Assembly (NCBI GenBank): GCA_024234975.1
Contig: JACKNH010000007.1
Span: 1 to 64,000 of the forward strand
Source: Gammaproteobacteria bacterium
Lineage (GTDB): Bacteria; Pseudomonadota; Gammaproteobacteria; Ga0077536
Direction of reading: 5' to 3'
DNA: 64,000 bases
Every line of letters begins with the position of its first letter. Positions within the stretch are counted from its first letter, which is position 1. A program made the translations under genes and the position numbers. The notes beneath the pieces are model-generated. The model saw nothing but the letters and a program-made list of their open reading frames with translations. It did not search any database and was not told the origin of the DNA. Positions 16,825 through 26,566 of this stretch are shown here, piece after piece.

Positions 16825-19197
16825 TCACGCTCGTAATACCGCCCCCAGTTCATCGCCCAGTCCGGCTACGATACTGCCAACAGTTTCATCGACATAGGCA
16901 TCTGTAAGGGTGCTGGAAGAAGCCTGAAAAATCAACCCCAGCGTTACACTTTTTTTCCCTGATTCAATACCTTGGCCCCGATATACGTCAAACAACTGCA
17001 GGTCACGCAATTGTGCGGGAGCACGCTGCCGGATTGTGGCCAGAATGGCCGCAGCAGTCACGCCGTCATGCACGACCACGTTGATGTCGCGTCGAACACT
17101 GGGGTATGGCGATACCGCTCTCGCCTTGGCGACAGGACGCTGTTGCAAAACCGACATATCCAGCTCAAACAACATCACAGGCTGGTCCAAATCGAATTCA
17201 CCGCGCAGCCCTGGGTGCAGACTGCCAATCCAACCAACTGATTTTCCATATATTTCGATACGAGCACTTTGTCCGGGGTGGAGCGCCGGATGGGTCGCCG
17301 GCACGAATGCCGCATCGCAACCGAATGCTTGCAATACGGATTCGAGATCCGCCTTCAAATCGAAAAAGTCGGCTGCGCTTGATGAGGCGCCCCATTGCAG
17401 CGGATAGACCGGCCCGCAGGCCAGCCCAGCGACGAGGGTACTCTGAGCAGAACCTGCTCCGGCATTGCCGTATACCGGCCCAACCTCAAACAGGCGAACC
17501 CGTTCATGCTGTCGATTGCGGTTGTGGCGCGCCGCTTTAAGTAGTCCAGGCCATATCGTCGTCCGCATAATCGCCATTTCGGCCGATATCGGATTCAGCA
17601 ATTGTTCCGGGTTACTGGCGGGGTCAATCCGAAGATTGCTTTCACTATCGATAAAGCTATAGGTGATCGCTTCGTAAAATCCACGATCCACCAATACGTC
17701 ACGCACGCGACGATCAGCGTCGCTGGCGCCGTTGGCCATGCCGATATTCAGACCGCCCCGAGGTACTGCAGAGGGTATCGCGTCATAACCATACAGCCTG
17801 GCGATTTCCTCGATGATGTCGATCTCCAGCGTCAGGTCAAAGCGCGCCGGGCCCGGGATCACACGCCACCCATCTGGTGTCCGCTCGGGGGTGAGGCCGA
17901 GATGTGACAGGATCTGGTCGATTTCCGCAGCGTCAATGCTGCAGCCAATAATCTGCGTCACGCGCGACTGGCGGACATCGATGGAATTACGTGCGGGCAG
18001 ATGCTCATCGACGATCTGTTCGACGATGGGTCCGGCCTGCCCACCGCACAGTTTCACTACCAGTTCGGTAGCGCGCTCCAGCGCTCGACGCTGTCCACTG
18101 AAATCGACACCCCGCTCGAAACGATGCGATGCGTCGGTATGCATCCGATAGCGTCGCGCTTCGCCCGCAAGCTGCAACGGGGCAAAAAATGCACTCTCCA
18201 GAAATACATCCGTCGTCGAAGTGCTGATGCCACTGGCCTTGCCGCCCATGATGCCGGCTGCGCCAAGTGCCTTGCGGTCGTCAGCAATCACCAGGGTCTG
18301 CGGATTGAGTGCAAGCTGCTGTCCATCCAGTAACTCAAGACACTCGTTGGGTCGCGCATAGCGCGCATGTATGCCCCCATCGATCAGGCGCATGTCGTAA
18401 GCATGCATGGGTTGACCGAGTTCGAGCATGACGTAGTTGGTGATATCGACGACGACGCTGATCGGTCGGATGCCGCAACGACGCAACCGCTCCTGCATCC
18501 AGAGTGGCGAGGCTTGATCTGCATTGATGCCGCGAACGATCCGACCGGCGAATCTCGGGCAGGCTTCCGGTGCGGAAAGCGTGATCGGCAATGTATCGCT
18601 GATTCCGGATTCGACATTGACCAGGCCGGGGCCAGCCAACGGCAACCGATAGTTGGCAGCGACTTCCCGTGCGATACCGAGGATACCCAGGCAATCGCCG
18701 CGGTTCGGCGTTACGTTCAACTCAATGATGCTGTCGTTGAGCTTCAGATAGTCCGGCAGTGCCATGCCGACAGGGGCGTCAGCGGGCAGTTCAAGCAGCC
18801 CGTCGCCCTCTATATCAAGCTTCAATTCGTCCGCCGAACACAGCATGCCGCCTGACTCGACGCCACGCAGCTTAGCCTTGCCGATTTTGAAATCTCCAGG
18901 CAACACGGCTCCCGGCAGCGCAGCCGCGACCCGCAGTCCCGGGCGCACGTTCGGCGCGCCACATACGATCTGATGCAGTTCGCCGGCCCCGGTATCCACC
19001 TGGCAAACACGCAGGCGGTCAGCATTGGGGTGCGGCTGCACATCCACGACGCTGCCGACAAATACCCCGGATGTCACTGGCGCCGCGCTCTCGATGCCTT
19101 CGACTTCCAGCCCGGCCATGGTCAGTCGTTCCGCCAGTTCGTCCACGGACCCCGGTACTGCGACCCAGTCTTTCAACCATTCAACAGAAAATTTCAT
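16825..19197 (-). CDS. pheT: Phenylalanine--tRNA ligase beta subunit
   Basis: A 790-residue bacterial PheT of normal length. Domain order is visible: N-terminal MKFSVEWLKDWV, an EMAP/tRNA-binding domain (about 40-150, VVDVQPHPNADRLRVC), the B3/B4 editing region, the B5 domain (about 400-475), the synthetase-like core and the C-terminal anticodon-binding FDX-ACB domain (SPYPSVRRDINVVV). It forms the alpha2-beta2 enzyme with PheS, charging tRNA-Phe and hydrolysing Tyr-tRNA-Phe. It starts 21 bases after the pheS stop. Confidence 0.97.
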   Translation of the reverse strand: MKFSVEWLKDWVAVPGSVDELAERLTMAGLEVEGIESAAPVTSGVFVGSVVDVQPHPNADRLRVCQVDTGAGELHQIVCGAPNVRPGLRVAAALPGAVLPGDFKIGKAKLRGVESGGMLCSADELKLDIEGDGLLELPADAPVGMALPDYLKLNDSIIELNVTPNRGDCLGILGIAREVAANYRLPLAGPGLVNVESGISDTLPITLSAPEACPRFAGRIVRGINADQASPLWMQERLRRCGIRPISVVVDITNYVMLELGQPMHAYDMRLIDGGIHARYARPNECLELLDGQQLALNPQTLVIADDRKALGAAGIMGGKASGISTSTTDVFLESAFFAPLQLAGEARRYRMHTDASHRFERGVDFSGQRRALERATELVVKLCGGQAGPIVEQIVDEHLPARNSIDVRQSRVTQIIGCSIDAAEIDQILSHLGLTPERTPDGWRVIPGPARFDLTLEIDIIEEIARLYGYDAIPSAVPRGGLNIGMANGASDADRRVRDVLVDRGFYEAITYSFIDSESNLRIDPASNPEQLLNPISAEMAIMRTTIWPGLLKAARHNRNRQHERVRLFEVGPVYGNAGAGSAQSTLVAGLACGPVYPLQWGASSSAADFFDLKADLESVLQAFGCDAAFVPATHPALHPGQSARIEIYGKSVGWIGSLHPGLRGEFDLDQPVMLFELDMSVLQQRPVAKARAVSPYPSVRRDINVVVHDGVTAAAILATIRQRAPAQLRDLQLFDVYRGQGIESGKKSVTLGLIFQASSSTLTDAYVDETVGSIVAGLGDELGAVLRA

Positions 19198-19218
19198 TGC
19201 ATATCTACCGGCGAGAGG

Positions 19219-20214
19219 TCACGCGAATTGACGCAGGAATTGCAGATCGTTTTCGTAGAAGGCGCGCAAATCGGCGATCCCATGACGCAACATGGTCAAC
19301 CGTTCCACGCCCATACCAAAGGCGAACCCGGAATAGCGTTCACTATCGATTCCCACATTCTGCAATACGGCCGGGTGCACCATGCCGCAGCCAAGCACTT
19401 CCATCCAGCGCCCGTTGCCGGCTTCGCCGAACCAGATGTCGACTTCCGCTGACGGCTCGGTGAACGGAAAATAGGATGGGCGGAAGCGCATGCGCAAATC
19501 CGGCTGCTCAAAAAATGCGCGCATGAAGGAAACGAGCAGACCTTTCAAGTCGGCAAACGTCGAGACCTCGTCCACCAACAGACCTTCCACCTGGTGGAAC
19601 ATCGGCGAATGGGTCTGATCGTAGTCGCAGCGGTATACACGTCCCGGCGCGATGATGCGCAGCGGCGGCTTACGATTCGACATCACGCGAATCTGCACAT
19701 TCGAGGTATGCGTTCGCAGCAACATGCCGCCCGGAAGATAAAACGTATCCTGCATCGCGCGCGCGGGGTGTGCCGGCGGAATGTTCAAGGCCTCGAAGTT
19801 ATGGAAATCGTCTTCGATCTCCGGGCCGGTGGCAATTTCAAAGCCGGCGCTGCCCAGCAGGTCTTCGATCCGCTGCATCGTCGCGGAGATGGGATGTAAA
19901 CCGCCGCGTTGCTGGCCACGGCCCGGAAGGGTCACGTCGATTCGTTCGGCGCTCAGTGCAGCTTCCAGTGCCGACTGTTCCAGCGCTGCGCGGCGCCCCT
20001 CGATGGCGCCAGTCACTTTTTCCTTCGCATCGTTGATGCGTTGGCCGGCTGCCGGACGCTCTTCCGGCGGCAACTTCCCCAATGATTTTAGTTGTTCGGT
20101 CAGTACGCCTTTGCGGCCCATGTATTGCAGCCGGACGGCTTCCAACGCAGCCTTGTCATTCGCGTTGGTCGCCTCGGCAACTGCAGCTTCTACGATTGCA
20201 TCAAGTTCTGACAC
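19219..20214 (-). CDS. pheS: Phenylalanine--tRNA ligase alpha subunit
   Basis: A 331-residue class II synthetase catalytic subunit. An N-terminal coiled coil (about 1-85) precedes the core with HPISATMQRIEDLLGS, FYLPGGMLLRTHTSNVQIR and the final FAFGMGVERLTMLRHG. I chose the GTG start at 20214: it aligns with family N-termini (MSELDAIV) and has AGGG upstream, whereas a longer frame to 20295 adds arginine-rich sequence unlike PheS. It forms an operon with pheT. It follows rplT across a 280-base gap that contains a strong hairpin. Confidence 0.95.
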   Translation of the reverse strand: MSELDAIVEAAVAEATNANDKAALEAVRLQYMGRKGVLTEQLKSLGKLPPEERPAAGQRINDAKEKVTGAIEGRRAALEQSALEAALSAERIDVTLPGRGQQRGGLHPISATMQRIEDLLGSAGFEIATGPEIEDDFHNFEALNIPPAHPARAMQDTFYLPGGMLLRTHTSNVQIRVMSNRKPPLRIIAPGRVYRCDYDQTHSPMFHQVEGLLVDEVSTFADLKGLLVSFMRAFFEQPDLRMRFRPSYFPFTEPSAEVDIWFGEAGNGRWMEVLGCGMVHPAVLQNVGIDSERYSGFAFGMGVERLTMLRHGIADLRAFYENDLQFLRQFA

Positions 20215-20454
20215 GGCGTCTGCCCTAGTTCCGCCGGCCCGCTGCGCGCGCCGGACTTTTATGATTCCATGGCGAACACGGACGGCATGCGCCAACCGTG
20301 ATACGAATGCAAAGGCATGACGCCGCGAGCTGCTATGGCGTCACGCCAGCAGTACTTGCAGAAGAATCGGAAAGTCAGTGGACCTTGAGGTAACTTCGGA
20401 AGGGATACCGGGAGGTCATGCTGCCATCCGCTGCAAGCCTGCCCAGTGAGTACG

Positions 20455-20485
20455 CCGTCGTGGCGGCGGCTGACCGCCACGACGG
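20455..20485 (-). terminator. 12-bp GC-rich hairpin just after rplT
   Basis: The arms at 20455-20466 and 20474-20485 form a perfect 12-bp stem with a 7-base loop, starting about 10 bases beyond the rplT stop. No U tract follows on the minus strand, so it may be an mRNA-stabilising end or a partial terminator between rplT and pheS. The rest of the gap to pheS contains a cluster of Phe codons and a smaller stem, discussed among rejected observations. Confidence 0.5.
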
Positions 20486-20494
20486 GTTCGACTA

Positions 20495-20854
20495 TCAAGC
20501 TGCCAGGGCTGCCTTGGCTTTCTCGGCCAGCGCGCTGAACGCGGTAAAGTCACGCACGGCCAGATCGGCCAGCATCTTGCGATCCACTTCGATTGCGGCC
20601 TTGTGCAGACCGTTCATCATCATCGAATAGCTGAGACCACACATGCGGGCACCGGCGTTGATTCGGGTGATCCACAAGGCGCGGAATTCGCGCTTCTTGG
20701 CGCGACGATCACGATAAGCATATTGACCCGCCTTGGTGACCGCCTGCTTGGCTACGCGGAATACCGTGCTGCGAAAACCGCGGTAACCCTTCGCCTGTTT
20801 GAGCACCTTTTTATGGCGGGCCCGAGCCGTAACTCCGCGTTTTACGCGTGGCAT
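20495..20854 (-). CDS. rplT: 50S ribosomal protein L20
   Basis: A 119-residue L20 of normal length, starting MPRVKRGVTARARHKKVLKQ. It is very basic in its N-terminal half (LKQAKGYRGFR), as expected for this early-assembly 23S rRNA-binding protein. In E. coli L20 also represses translation of rpmI-rplT; no attempt was made to fold that site here. It lies 24 bases after rpmI. Confidence 0.98.
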   Translation of the reverse strand: MPRVKRGVTARARHKKVLKQAKGYRGFRSTVFRVAKQAVTKAGQYAYRDRRAKKREFRALWITRINAGARMCGLSYSMMMNGLHKAAIEVDRKMLADLAVRDFTAFSALAEKAKAALAA

Positions 20855-20878
20855 ACTCTAATTCCTCAACTTAAAAAC

Positions 20879-21073
20879 TTAATACGGCAGCATCTGCTCG
20901 ACCGCGGCGACATCAACCGCTGCGATCTCGGTCACGCTGCGGAGCTGACGCTTCCGCTTGGAAGACTTCTTGGTCAGGATGTGGCGTTTGTACGACTGCT
21001 GACGCTTGATGCGTCCCGAGCCGGTCTTGATAAACCGCTTGGCCGCGCCACGATTGCTTTTCAACTTTGGCAT
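20879..21073 (-). CDS. rpmI: 50S ribosomal protein L35
   Basis: A 64-residue L35 with the family start MPKLKSNRGAAKRF and the basic motif GSGRIKRQQSYKRHILTKKS. It is a component of the large subunit. It sits between infC (16 bases upstream) and rplT (24 bases downstream), the universal order. Confidence 0.98.
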   Translation of the reverse strand: MPKLKSNRGAAKRFIKTGSGRIKRQQSYKRHILTKKSSKRKRQLRSVTEIAAVDVAAVEQMLPY

Positions 21074-21089
21074 TACTCTTCTCCGTTAC

Positions 21090-21611
21090 TCATCCGACGC
21101 GTTTGGGCGCTATGACCATCACCATCTGGCGCCCTTCCATCTTCGGAAAGTGTTCGACGGCGCCCAGGTCGCCGAGATCAGACTCGACCCGCTGCAGCAT
21201 CCGCGCGCCTAACTCCTGATGTGCCATTTCGCGGCCGCGAAACCGCAATGTCACTTTTACCTTGTCACCGTGTTCCAGAAACTTCTTGAGGTTGCGTAGC
21301 TTGATCTGGTAGTCGCCCTCATCAGTGCCGGGGCGGAACTTCACTTCCTTGACCTGTATCGTCTTCTGCCGCCGCTTCGCGGCGTGCTTCTTCTTGCTCA
21401 ACTCAAACAGGTACTTGCCGAAATCCATCACCCGTGCGACGGGTGGCTCGGCATTGGGCACTATTTCAACCAGATCCAGTTCCGAATCCTGCGCCAGTTG
21501 CAAGGCTTGTTCGATCGTAACTACACCGACGTTTTCACCTTCGGCTCCGATCACACGTACCTGCGGCGAGGTTATCTCGCCATTGACGCGATTTTTCTTT
21601 TCGTTAGCTAT
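21090..21611 (-). CDS. infC: Translation initiation factor IF-3 (ATA start codon)
   Basis: IF-3 binds the 30S subunit, prevents premature 50S joining and rejects wrong start codons. The protein has an N-terminal domain (NRVNGEITSPQVRVIGAEGE), a linker and a C-terminal domain (KEVKFRPGTDEGDYQIKLRN). I place the start at ATA 21609-21611: it gives the expected N-terminus IANEKKNRVNGEI and 173 residues, and GGAGG lies seven bases upstream at 21619-21623. An ATG 33 bases further upstream would run back into thrS and add unrelated residues. Rare AUU/AUC/AUA starts are the known basis of IF-3 autoregulation. The start lies two bases after the thrS stop. Confidence 0.93.
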   Translation of the reverse strand: MANEKKNRVNGEITSPQVRVIGAEGENVGVVTIEQALQLAQDSELDLVEIVPNAEPPVARVMDFGKYLFELSKKKHAAKRRQKTIQVKEVKFRPGTDEGDYQIKLRNLKKFLEHGDKVKVTLRFRGREMAHQELGARMLQRVESDLGDLGAVEHFPKMEGRQMVMVIAPKRVG

Positions 21612-21613
21612 TG

Positions 21614-23539
21614 CTAGTCCTCCAAAACACGGCGGCCGCGGCACGCGACATCTTCAGCAAGAAGACTGGCGAATTCGCCGGGCGCCATAACGCCCTTATC
21701 GACTCCGCCTCGCGTACGCACGGCCACAGTCTGATTTTCAGCTTCCCGATCACCCACGACGAGGAGGTAGGGAACCCGTTGTAATGTGTGCTCGCGGATT
21801 TTAAGGCCGATCTTTTCATTTCTCAAGTCCGTTACCACACGGAAGCCTTGATTTTTCAGGGTTTCTGCAACAGCTTTGGCGTGTTCGGTGGTCCGGTCCG
21901 TAATATTCAGGACTGCGGCCTGTACCGGCGCCAGCCAGGCCGGAAAACGGCCTTCGTATTCCTCGATCAGGATGCCGATAAATCGCTCAAGTGAGCCCAG
22001 GATCGCCCGGTGCAGCATGACCGGCACCTGCCGGCTGCCGTCCTCGGCCACGTATTCCGCGCCAAGGCGGCCCGGCATCGAAAAATCGACCTGGATGGTG
22101 CCACATTGCCAGAGACGGCCCAGACAATCCTTCAGCGAAAACTCTATTTTCGGGCCGTAGAAGGCACCTTCGCCGGGCTGCAGGTCGTACGCCAGACCTT
22201 TGGCGTCCAAGGCATCCGAAAGCGCCTGCTCGGCCTTGTCCCAGACCTCGTCCGATCCCACCCGCTGCTCCGGCCGGGTGGACAGCTTTACGATCACCTC
22301 GTTGAAGCCGAAGTCCGCATATACGTCGAACAGCAGGTCGATAAAGCCCGCAACCTCCTGCTGGATCTGCTCTTCGGTGCAGAAAATGTGGGCATCGTCC
22401 TGAACAAAATTTCTAACCCGCATCAGCCCGTGCAGTGTGCCCGAGGGTTCATTGCGATGGCATGAGCCGAACTCGGCCAGCCGCAGCGGCAGATCGCGGT
22501 AACTCTTGATGCCCTGATTAAACACCTGCACGTGGCACGGGCAGTTCATCGGCTTGATCGCGTAATCGCGGTTCTCGGAGCCGGTGGTGAACATGCCGGT
22601 ACCGAATTTGTCCCAGTGGCCGGATTTCTCCCACAAACTGCGGTCCACCACCTGGGGGGTATGTATCTCCTGGTAGCCACAGCGCTCGATGCGCCGGGCA
22701 ATGTAGTCCCGAATCTGCTTGTAGACCGTCCAGCCGTGCGGGTGCCAGAACACCATGCCCGGCGCTTCCTCCTGGGTATGGAACAGTTCCAGCTGACGGC
22801 CGATGCGGCGGTGGTCGCGCTTTTCCGCTTCCTCCAACCGATGGAGATATTCGTCCAGCGCCTTCTTGTCCGCCCAGGCGGTACCGTAAATCCGCTGCAA
22901 CATCTCGTTGCGCGAATCGCCGCGCCAGTAGGCGCCGGCCAGCTTCATCAGTTTGAAGGCCTTCAATCGACCGGTGGATGGCACATGCGGGCCACGGCAG
23001 AGATCGATGAAATCACCCTGGCGATAAAGTGAGATCGCCTCGTTGGTCGGAATCGAAGCGATGATTTCCGCCTTGTAATCCTCGCCCAGGCCTTTGAAGA
23101 ATTCGACGGCCTTGTCGCGCGGCATCTCTTCGCGCTGGACCGCGATGTCCTGCTGCGCAAGCTCTGCCATGCACTTTTCAATGGCTGCCAGATCTTCGGG
23201 CGTAAAGGCGCGCTTGTAGGCGAAATCGTAATAGAAGCCGTCTTCAATCACCGGGCCAATGGTCACCTGCGCATCGGGAAACAACCGCTTGACCGCATGC
23301 GCCAGCAGGTGGGCGGTTGAATGGCGGATGATTTCCAGGCCTTCGCTGTCACGTGCGGTGATGATGGCGAGACTGGTGTCCTGCTCGATGCGATACGACG
23401 TGTCGAACACGCGGTCGCCGACGCGGCCGGCGAGTGCGGCTTTGGCAAGTCCCGGTCCGATATCGGCCGCAACATCGCCGATGGAAACCGGGCCATCGAA
23501 ACTGCGGACGCTGCCGTCCGGAAGGGTGATCTGAGGCAT
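21614..23539 (-). CDS. thrS: Threonine--tRNA ligase
   Basis: A 641-residue ThrRS: TGS domain (1-62, MPQITLPDGSVRSF), editing domain with HSTAH and a second zinc-type motif, class II core with MNCPCHVQVF (Zn Cys), CHRNEPSGTLHGLMRVR and DDAHIFC, and a C-terminal anticodon-binding domain. The start at 23539 matches family N-termini; the frame continues upstream to 23746, but that part is leader. It charges tRNA-Thr and clears Ser-tRNA-Thr. It is the first gene of the thrS-infC-rpmI-rplT cluster. A terminator-like hairpin lies about 75 bases upstream. Confidence 0.97.
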   Translation of the reverse strand: MPQITLPDGSVRSFDGPVSIGDVAADIGPGLAKAALAGRVGDRVFDTSYRIEQDTSLAIITARDSEGLEIIRHSTAHLLAHAVKRLFPDAQVTIGPVIEDGFYYDFAYKRAFTPEDLAAIEKCMAELAQQDIAVQREEMPRDKAVEFFKGLGEDYKAEIIASIPTNEAISLYRQGDFIDLCRGPHVPSTGRLKAFKLMKLAGAYWRGDSRNEMLQRIYGTAWADKKALDEYLHRLEEAEKRDHRRIGRQLELFHTQEEAPGMVFWHPHGWTVYKQIRDYIARRIERCGYQEIHTPQVVDRSLWEKSGHWDKFGTGMFTTGSENRDYAIKPMNCPCHVQVFNQGIKSYRDLPLRLAEFGSCHRNEPSGTLHGLMRVRNFVQDDAHIFCTEEQIQQEVAGFIDLLFDVYADFGFNEVIVKLSTRPEQRVGSDEVWDKAEQALSDALDAKGLAYDLQPGEGAFYGPKIEFSLKDCLGRLWQCGTIQVDFSMPGRLGAEYVAEDGSRQVPVMLHRAILGSLERFIGILIEEYEGRFPAWLAPVQAAVLNITDRTTEHAKAVAETLKNQGFRVVTDLRNEKIGLKIREHTLQRVPYLLVVGDREAENQTVAVRTRGGVDKGVMAPGEFASLLAEDVACRGRRVLED

Positions 23540-23612
23540 AACGCTTCGTGTCTCCGTGACCTGTACGAGGGGCCTTGAGAGATTCAATGTATTCGCACGG
23601 TGAATTGCGCGG

Positions 23613-23635
23613 ATAAAACAGGACCGCGGCGGTCC
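23613..23635 (-). terminator. Terminator-like hairpin between tRNA-Val and thrS, overlapping a second hairpin
   Basis: On the minus strand GGACCG-CCG-CGGTCC is followed by TGTTTTAT, the pattern of an intrinsic terminator. Its 5' arm (23630-23635) is also part of a competing, longer hairpin at 23628-23652: GGCGG and GTCG pair with CGAC and CCGCC around a GAAA tetraloop, with a 3-base bulge. The two cannot form together. The element could end tRNA-Val transcripts, or attenuate thrS. Confidence 0.55.
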
Positions 23636-23719
23636 GTCGTTTCCGACCCGCCCAGGAACGGGAAATCCACTGGGGAAAGGTGTGCTGCCGGCGACTGTTG
23701 CTGCTTTTTTGCAGGATAC

Positions 23720-23796
<77 letters not shown>

Positions 23797-23947
23797 GTCG
23801 TATCACTGCCGGACTAATCATCGGCGCCAGGCGCAGGTGCTTGAGTCCTTCACAGGGTCGCGAAGAATACCCAATAATTTCGAACCTGACCAGCCCGAGC
23901 TGTCGATTTGGCGAAAATTTGCAGGGGCCAGGGTACCCGCGTGCGAA

Positions 23948-25972
23948 TCAGGCAACCCCGGCCGCTTCGAGTTTGAGCAATCGGTCACGCAGTGACGCCA
24001 CCTGGTCACGTACCTTTGCCGCCTCCTCAAACTCGAGTTCACGCGCATGCTGGTGCATCCGCTGCTCGAGTTCGGTGATTCGCTTCAGAATCTCGCCCGT
24101 GGACATCAGATCGTCGGCCTCGGCCTGACGTCGACGGCGCGACTTGCCACTGCCCCCGGCGCGACTGCTGCCGTAGGCGCCGTCCATGATGTCAGCCACG
24201 CCCTTTTCGATACCCTTGGGCGTGATGCCGTGCTCGGCATTGAAGGCCAGTTGCACCTCGCGCCGACGCGCCATCTCATCCATCGCCCGCTGCATCGAGC
24301 CGGTCACCGAATCAGCGTAGAGAATCGCCCGACCGCCGAGATTACGTGCGGCACGACCGACAGTCTGGATCAACGAACGTTCCGAGCGCAGGAAGCCTTC
24401 CTTGTCCGCGTCGAGGATCGCCACCAATGACACTTCGGGCAGATCCAGACCTTCGCGTAACAGATTGATACCCACCAGCACGTCGAATTGGCCCAGACGC
24501 AGGTCGCGGATGATCTCAACCCGTTCCACCGTCTCCACGTCGGAATGTAAATACCGTACGCGGACACCGTGTTCACCGAGATAGTCCGTGAGATCCTCGG
24601 CCATGCGCTTGGTCAGCGTCGTCACCAACACGCGCTCATCACGCTCCACCCGAATATTGATTTCCGATAGCAGGTCATCCACCTGAGTCGCGGCCGGACG
24701 GATCTCGATTTCCGGATCGATCAGGCCGGTCGGTCTCACGACCAGCTCGACCACCTGGCCGGCGTGTTTGGCTTCGTAATCTCCGGGAGTTGCCGAGACG
24801 AAAATCATCTGCGGCGCGAGGTCTTCGAACTCCTCGAATTTGAGCGGCCGGTTATCCAGTGCTGAAGGCAGGCGGAAGCCGTACTCGACCAGTGTTTCCT
24901 TGCGCGACCGATCGCCGCGATACATCGCCCCCAACTGGGGAATCGTCACATGGCTTTCGTCGATCACCAGTAATGCATTCTTCGGCAGATATTCGATCAA
25001 CGTTGGCGGAGGTTCACCGGGACCGCGGCCGGACAGGTGCCGCGAATAGTTTTCGATACCGTTGCAGTAACCCAGTTCGTGCATCATCTCCAGGTCAAAT
25101 TTGGTGCGCTGTTCCAGTCGTTGCGCTTCGAGAAGTTTGCCTGCGCTGCGCAGTTGTTCCAGACGGTCGGAAAATTCGACTTTGATACTTTCGATGGCAT
25201 CCAGCACGGTCTGCCGCTCGGTCACGTAATGCGACTTCGGGTACACAGTGATACGCGGCACCCGCCGGATGACCTCACCGGTCAGCGGGTCGAAAAAGCT
25301 CAGACCTTCGATCACATCGTCGAACAACTCCACTCTGACCGCTTCGGTATCCGATTCGGCGGGAAAGATATCGATGATTTCCCCACGGACGCGGAACGTC
25401 GCCCGCGCGAGCTCGTAGTCGTTACGGGTGTATTGCAGTTCCGCCAGACGTCGCAGCAGCGCGCGCTGGTCCATCGGTTCGCCACGCTTGAGATGCAAGG
25501 TCATACGATGAATCTGGTTCGGATCACCCAGGCCGTAAATGGATGACACCGTGGCGACGATGATGACGTCGGTGCGTTCCAGCAACGCCTTGGTTGCCGA
25601 CAAACGCATCTGCTCGATGTGGTCGTTGATCGACGAATCCTTCTCGATGAAGGTATCACTTGCCGGTACGTAGGCTTCCGGCTGGTAATAGTCGTAGTAC
25701 GAAACGAAATACTCCACGGCGTTGTTCGGAAAGAACTCGCGGAACTCCCCATACAACTGGGCCGCCAACGTCTTGTTCGGCGCCAGCACCAGCGTCGGCC
25801 GCTGGACCTCGGCAATGACGTTGGCAATCGTGAAGGTCTTGCCCGATCCGGTCACGCCCAGCAAGGTCTGGTGCGCCAGCCCGCTGTTGATGCCGGCTAG
25901 CAATCCGGCGATCGCCTCCGGCTGGCCACCGGCGGGGGTGAATTTGGCGTCAAGGACAAGGCGTTCAGTCAT
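23948..25972 (-). CDS. uvrB: Excinuclease ABC subunit B
   Basis: A 674-residue UvrB of standard size. Walker A GVTGSGKT is at 39-46. The beta-hairpin that probes DNA damage is present (VSYYDYYQPEAYVP). Helicase motifs follow, including LLVIDESHVT, FVSATPGDYE and QTVGRAARN. The C-terminal UVR domain has LEQRMHQHARELEFEEAA, which contacts UvrC. It verifies lesions handed over by UvrA in nucleotide excision repair. I chose ATG 25972 (MTERLVLDAKF) because it aligns with family starts; the frame extends to 26152 but the extra residues are arginine-rich and unlike UvrB. Confidence 0.97.
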   Translation of the reverse strand: MTERLVLDAKFTPAGGQPEAIAGLLAGINSGLAHQTLLGVTGSGKTFTIANVIAEVQRPTLVLAPNKTLAAQLYGEFREFFPNNAVEYFVSYYDYYQPEAYVPASDTFIEKDSSINDHIEQMRLSATKALLERTDVIIVATVSSIYGLGDPNQIHRMTLHLKRGEPMDQRALLRRLAELQYTRNDYELARATFRVRGEIIDIFPAESDTEAVRVELFDDVIEGLSFFDPLTGEVIRRVPRITVYPKSHYVTERQTVLDAIESIKVEFSDRLEQLRSAGKLLEAQRLEQRTKFDLEMMHELGYCNGIENYSRHLSGRGPGEPPPTLIEYLPKNALLVIDESHVTIPQLGAMYRGDRSRKETLVEYGFRLPSALDNRPLKFEEFEDLAPQMIFVSATPGDYEAKHAGQVVELVVRPTGLIDPEIEIRPAATQVDDLLSEINIRVERDERVLVTTLTKRMAEDLTDYLGEHGVRVRYLHSDVETVERVEIIRDLRLGQFDVLVGINLLREGLDLPEVSLVAILDADKEGFLRSERSLIQTVGRAARNLGGRAILYADSVTGSMQRAMDEMARRREVQLAFNAEHGITPKGIEKGVADIMDGAYGSSRAGGSGKSRRRRQAEADDLMSTGEILKRITELEQRMHQHARELEFEEAAKVRDQVASLRDRLLKLEAAGVA

Positions 25973-26211
25973 GGCGGGTATTCTTATGGGGGCTGCGATC
26001 GGCATTTTAACCCCCAGTCGCCGCCCTGGGCTGCACCGTCTGCAATGCCGGGCCAGGAGCAGCAGACCAAGACCCCGACTCCATATTAAAGAGTGTTGGA
26101 TAAACGCCGATGCAGCTCCAGCAGGCGGTCGCGGCCGGGATTCAAACCCCATATGGAAGTGGCTTGCCTAACGCACCCAAGGCCATTACCATTAGCGGCC
26201 TTCAAAACTAC

Positions 26212-26287
<76 letters not shown>

Positions 26288-26566
26288 TTCGAAGGCCTGG
26301 TGTTTCCTGAAGTTCATCGCTTGATCCAGCAGTTGCTTGTCCCATTCACGCTCTCAGTTCTGCAGTGACAGCGGCTGCCTACTGCGGCAGTTCTTTGAGT
26401 GTTCGATCAAGCGGCGACTCACGCGATAAGTGCCATCCCGAGCCGCCACCGAATTCCGGCAGCGAACCATCCACTAAATCACACCGCTATGGCTCCGGTC
26501 ACCCGACCTGCACGTCACCGATGGTTGGCCACAAGGTTCGTACCACGCGAATGTGAGGCAAGGTGG

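Noticed and set aside
20215..20295. N-terminal extension of pheS
   Set aside because: The extra 27 residues are Arg/His-rich and unlike PheS; the GTG at 20214 fits the family and has AGGG upstream.
20361..20372. A cluster of Phe codons (TTC-CGA-TTC-TTC) with small stems between rplT and pheS, like a pheM attenuator
   Set aside because: No start codon with a ribosome site opens that frame close by, and the frame runs on for dozens of codons. The small stems are not followed by a U tract.
25973..26152. N-terminal extension of uvrB
   Set aside because: The extra 60 residues are unlike UvrB, and the ATG at 25972 aligns with the family start.
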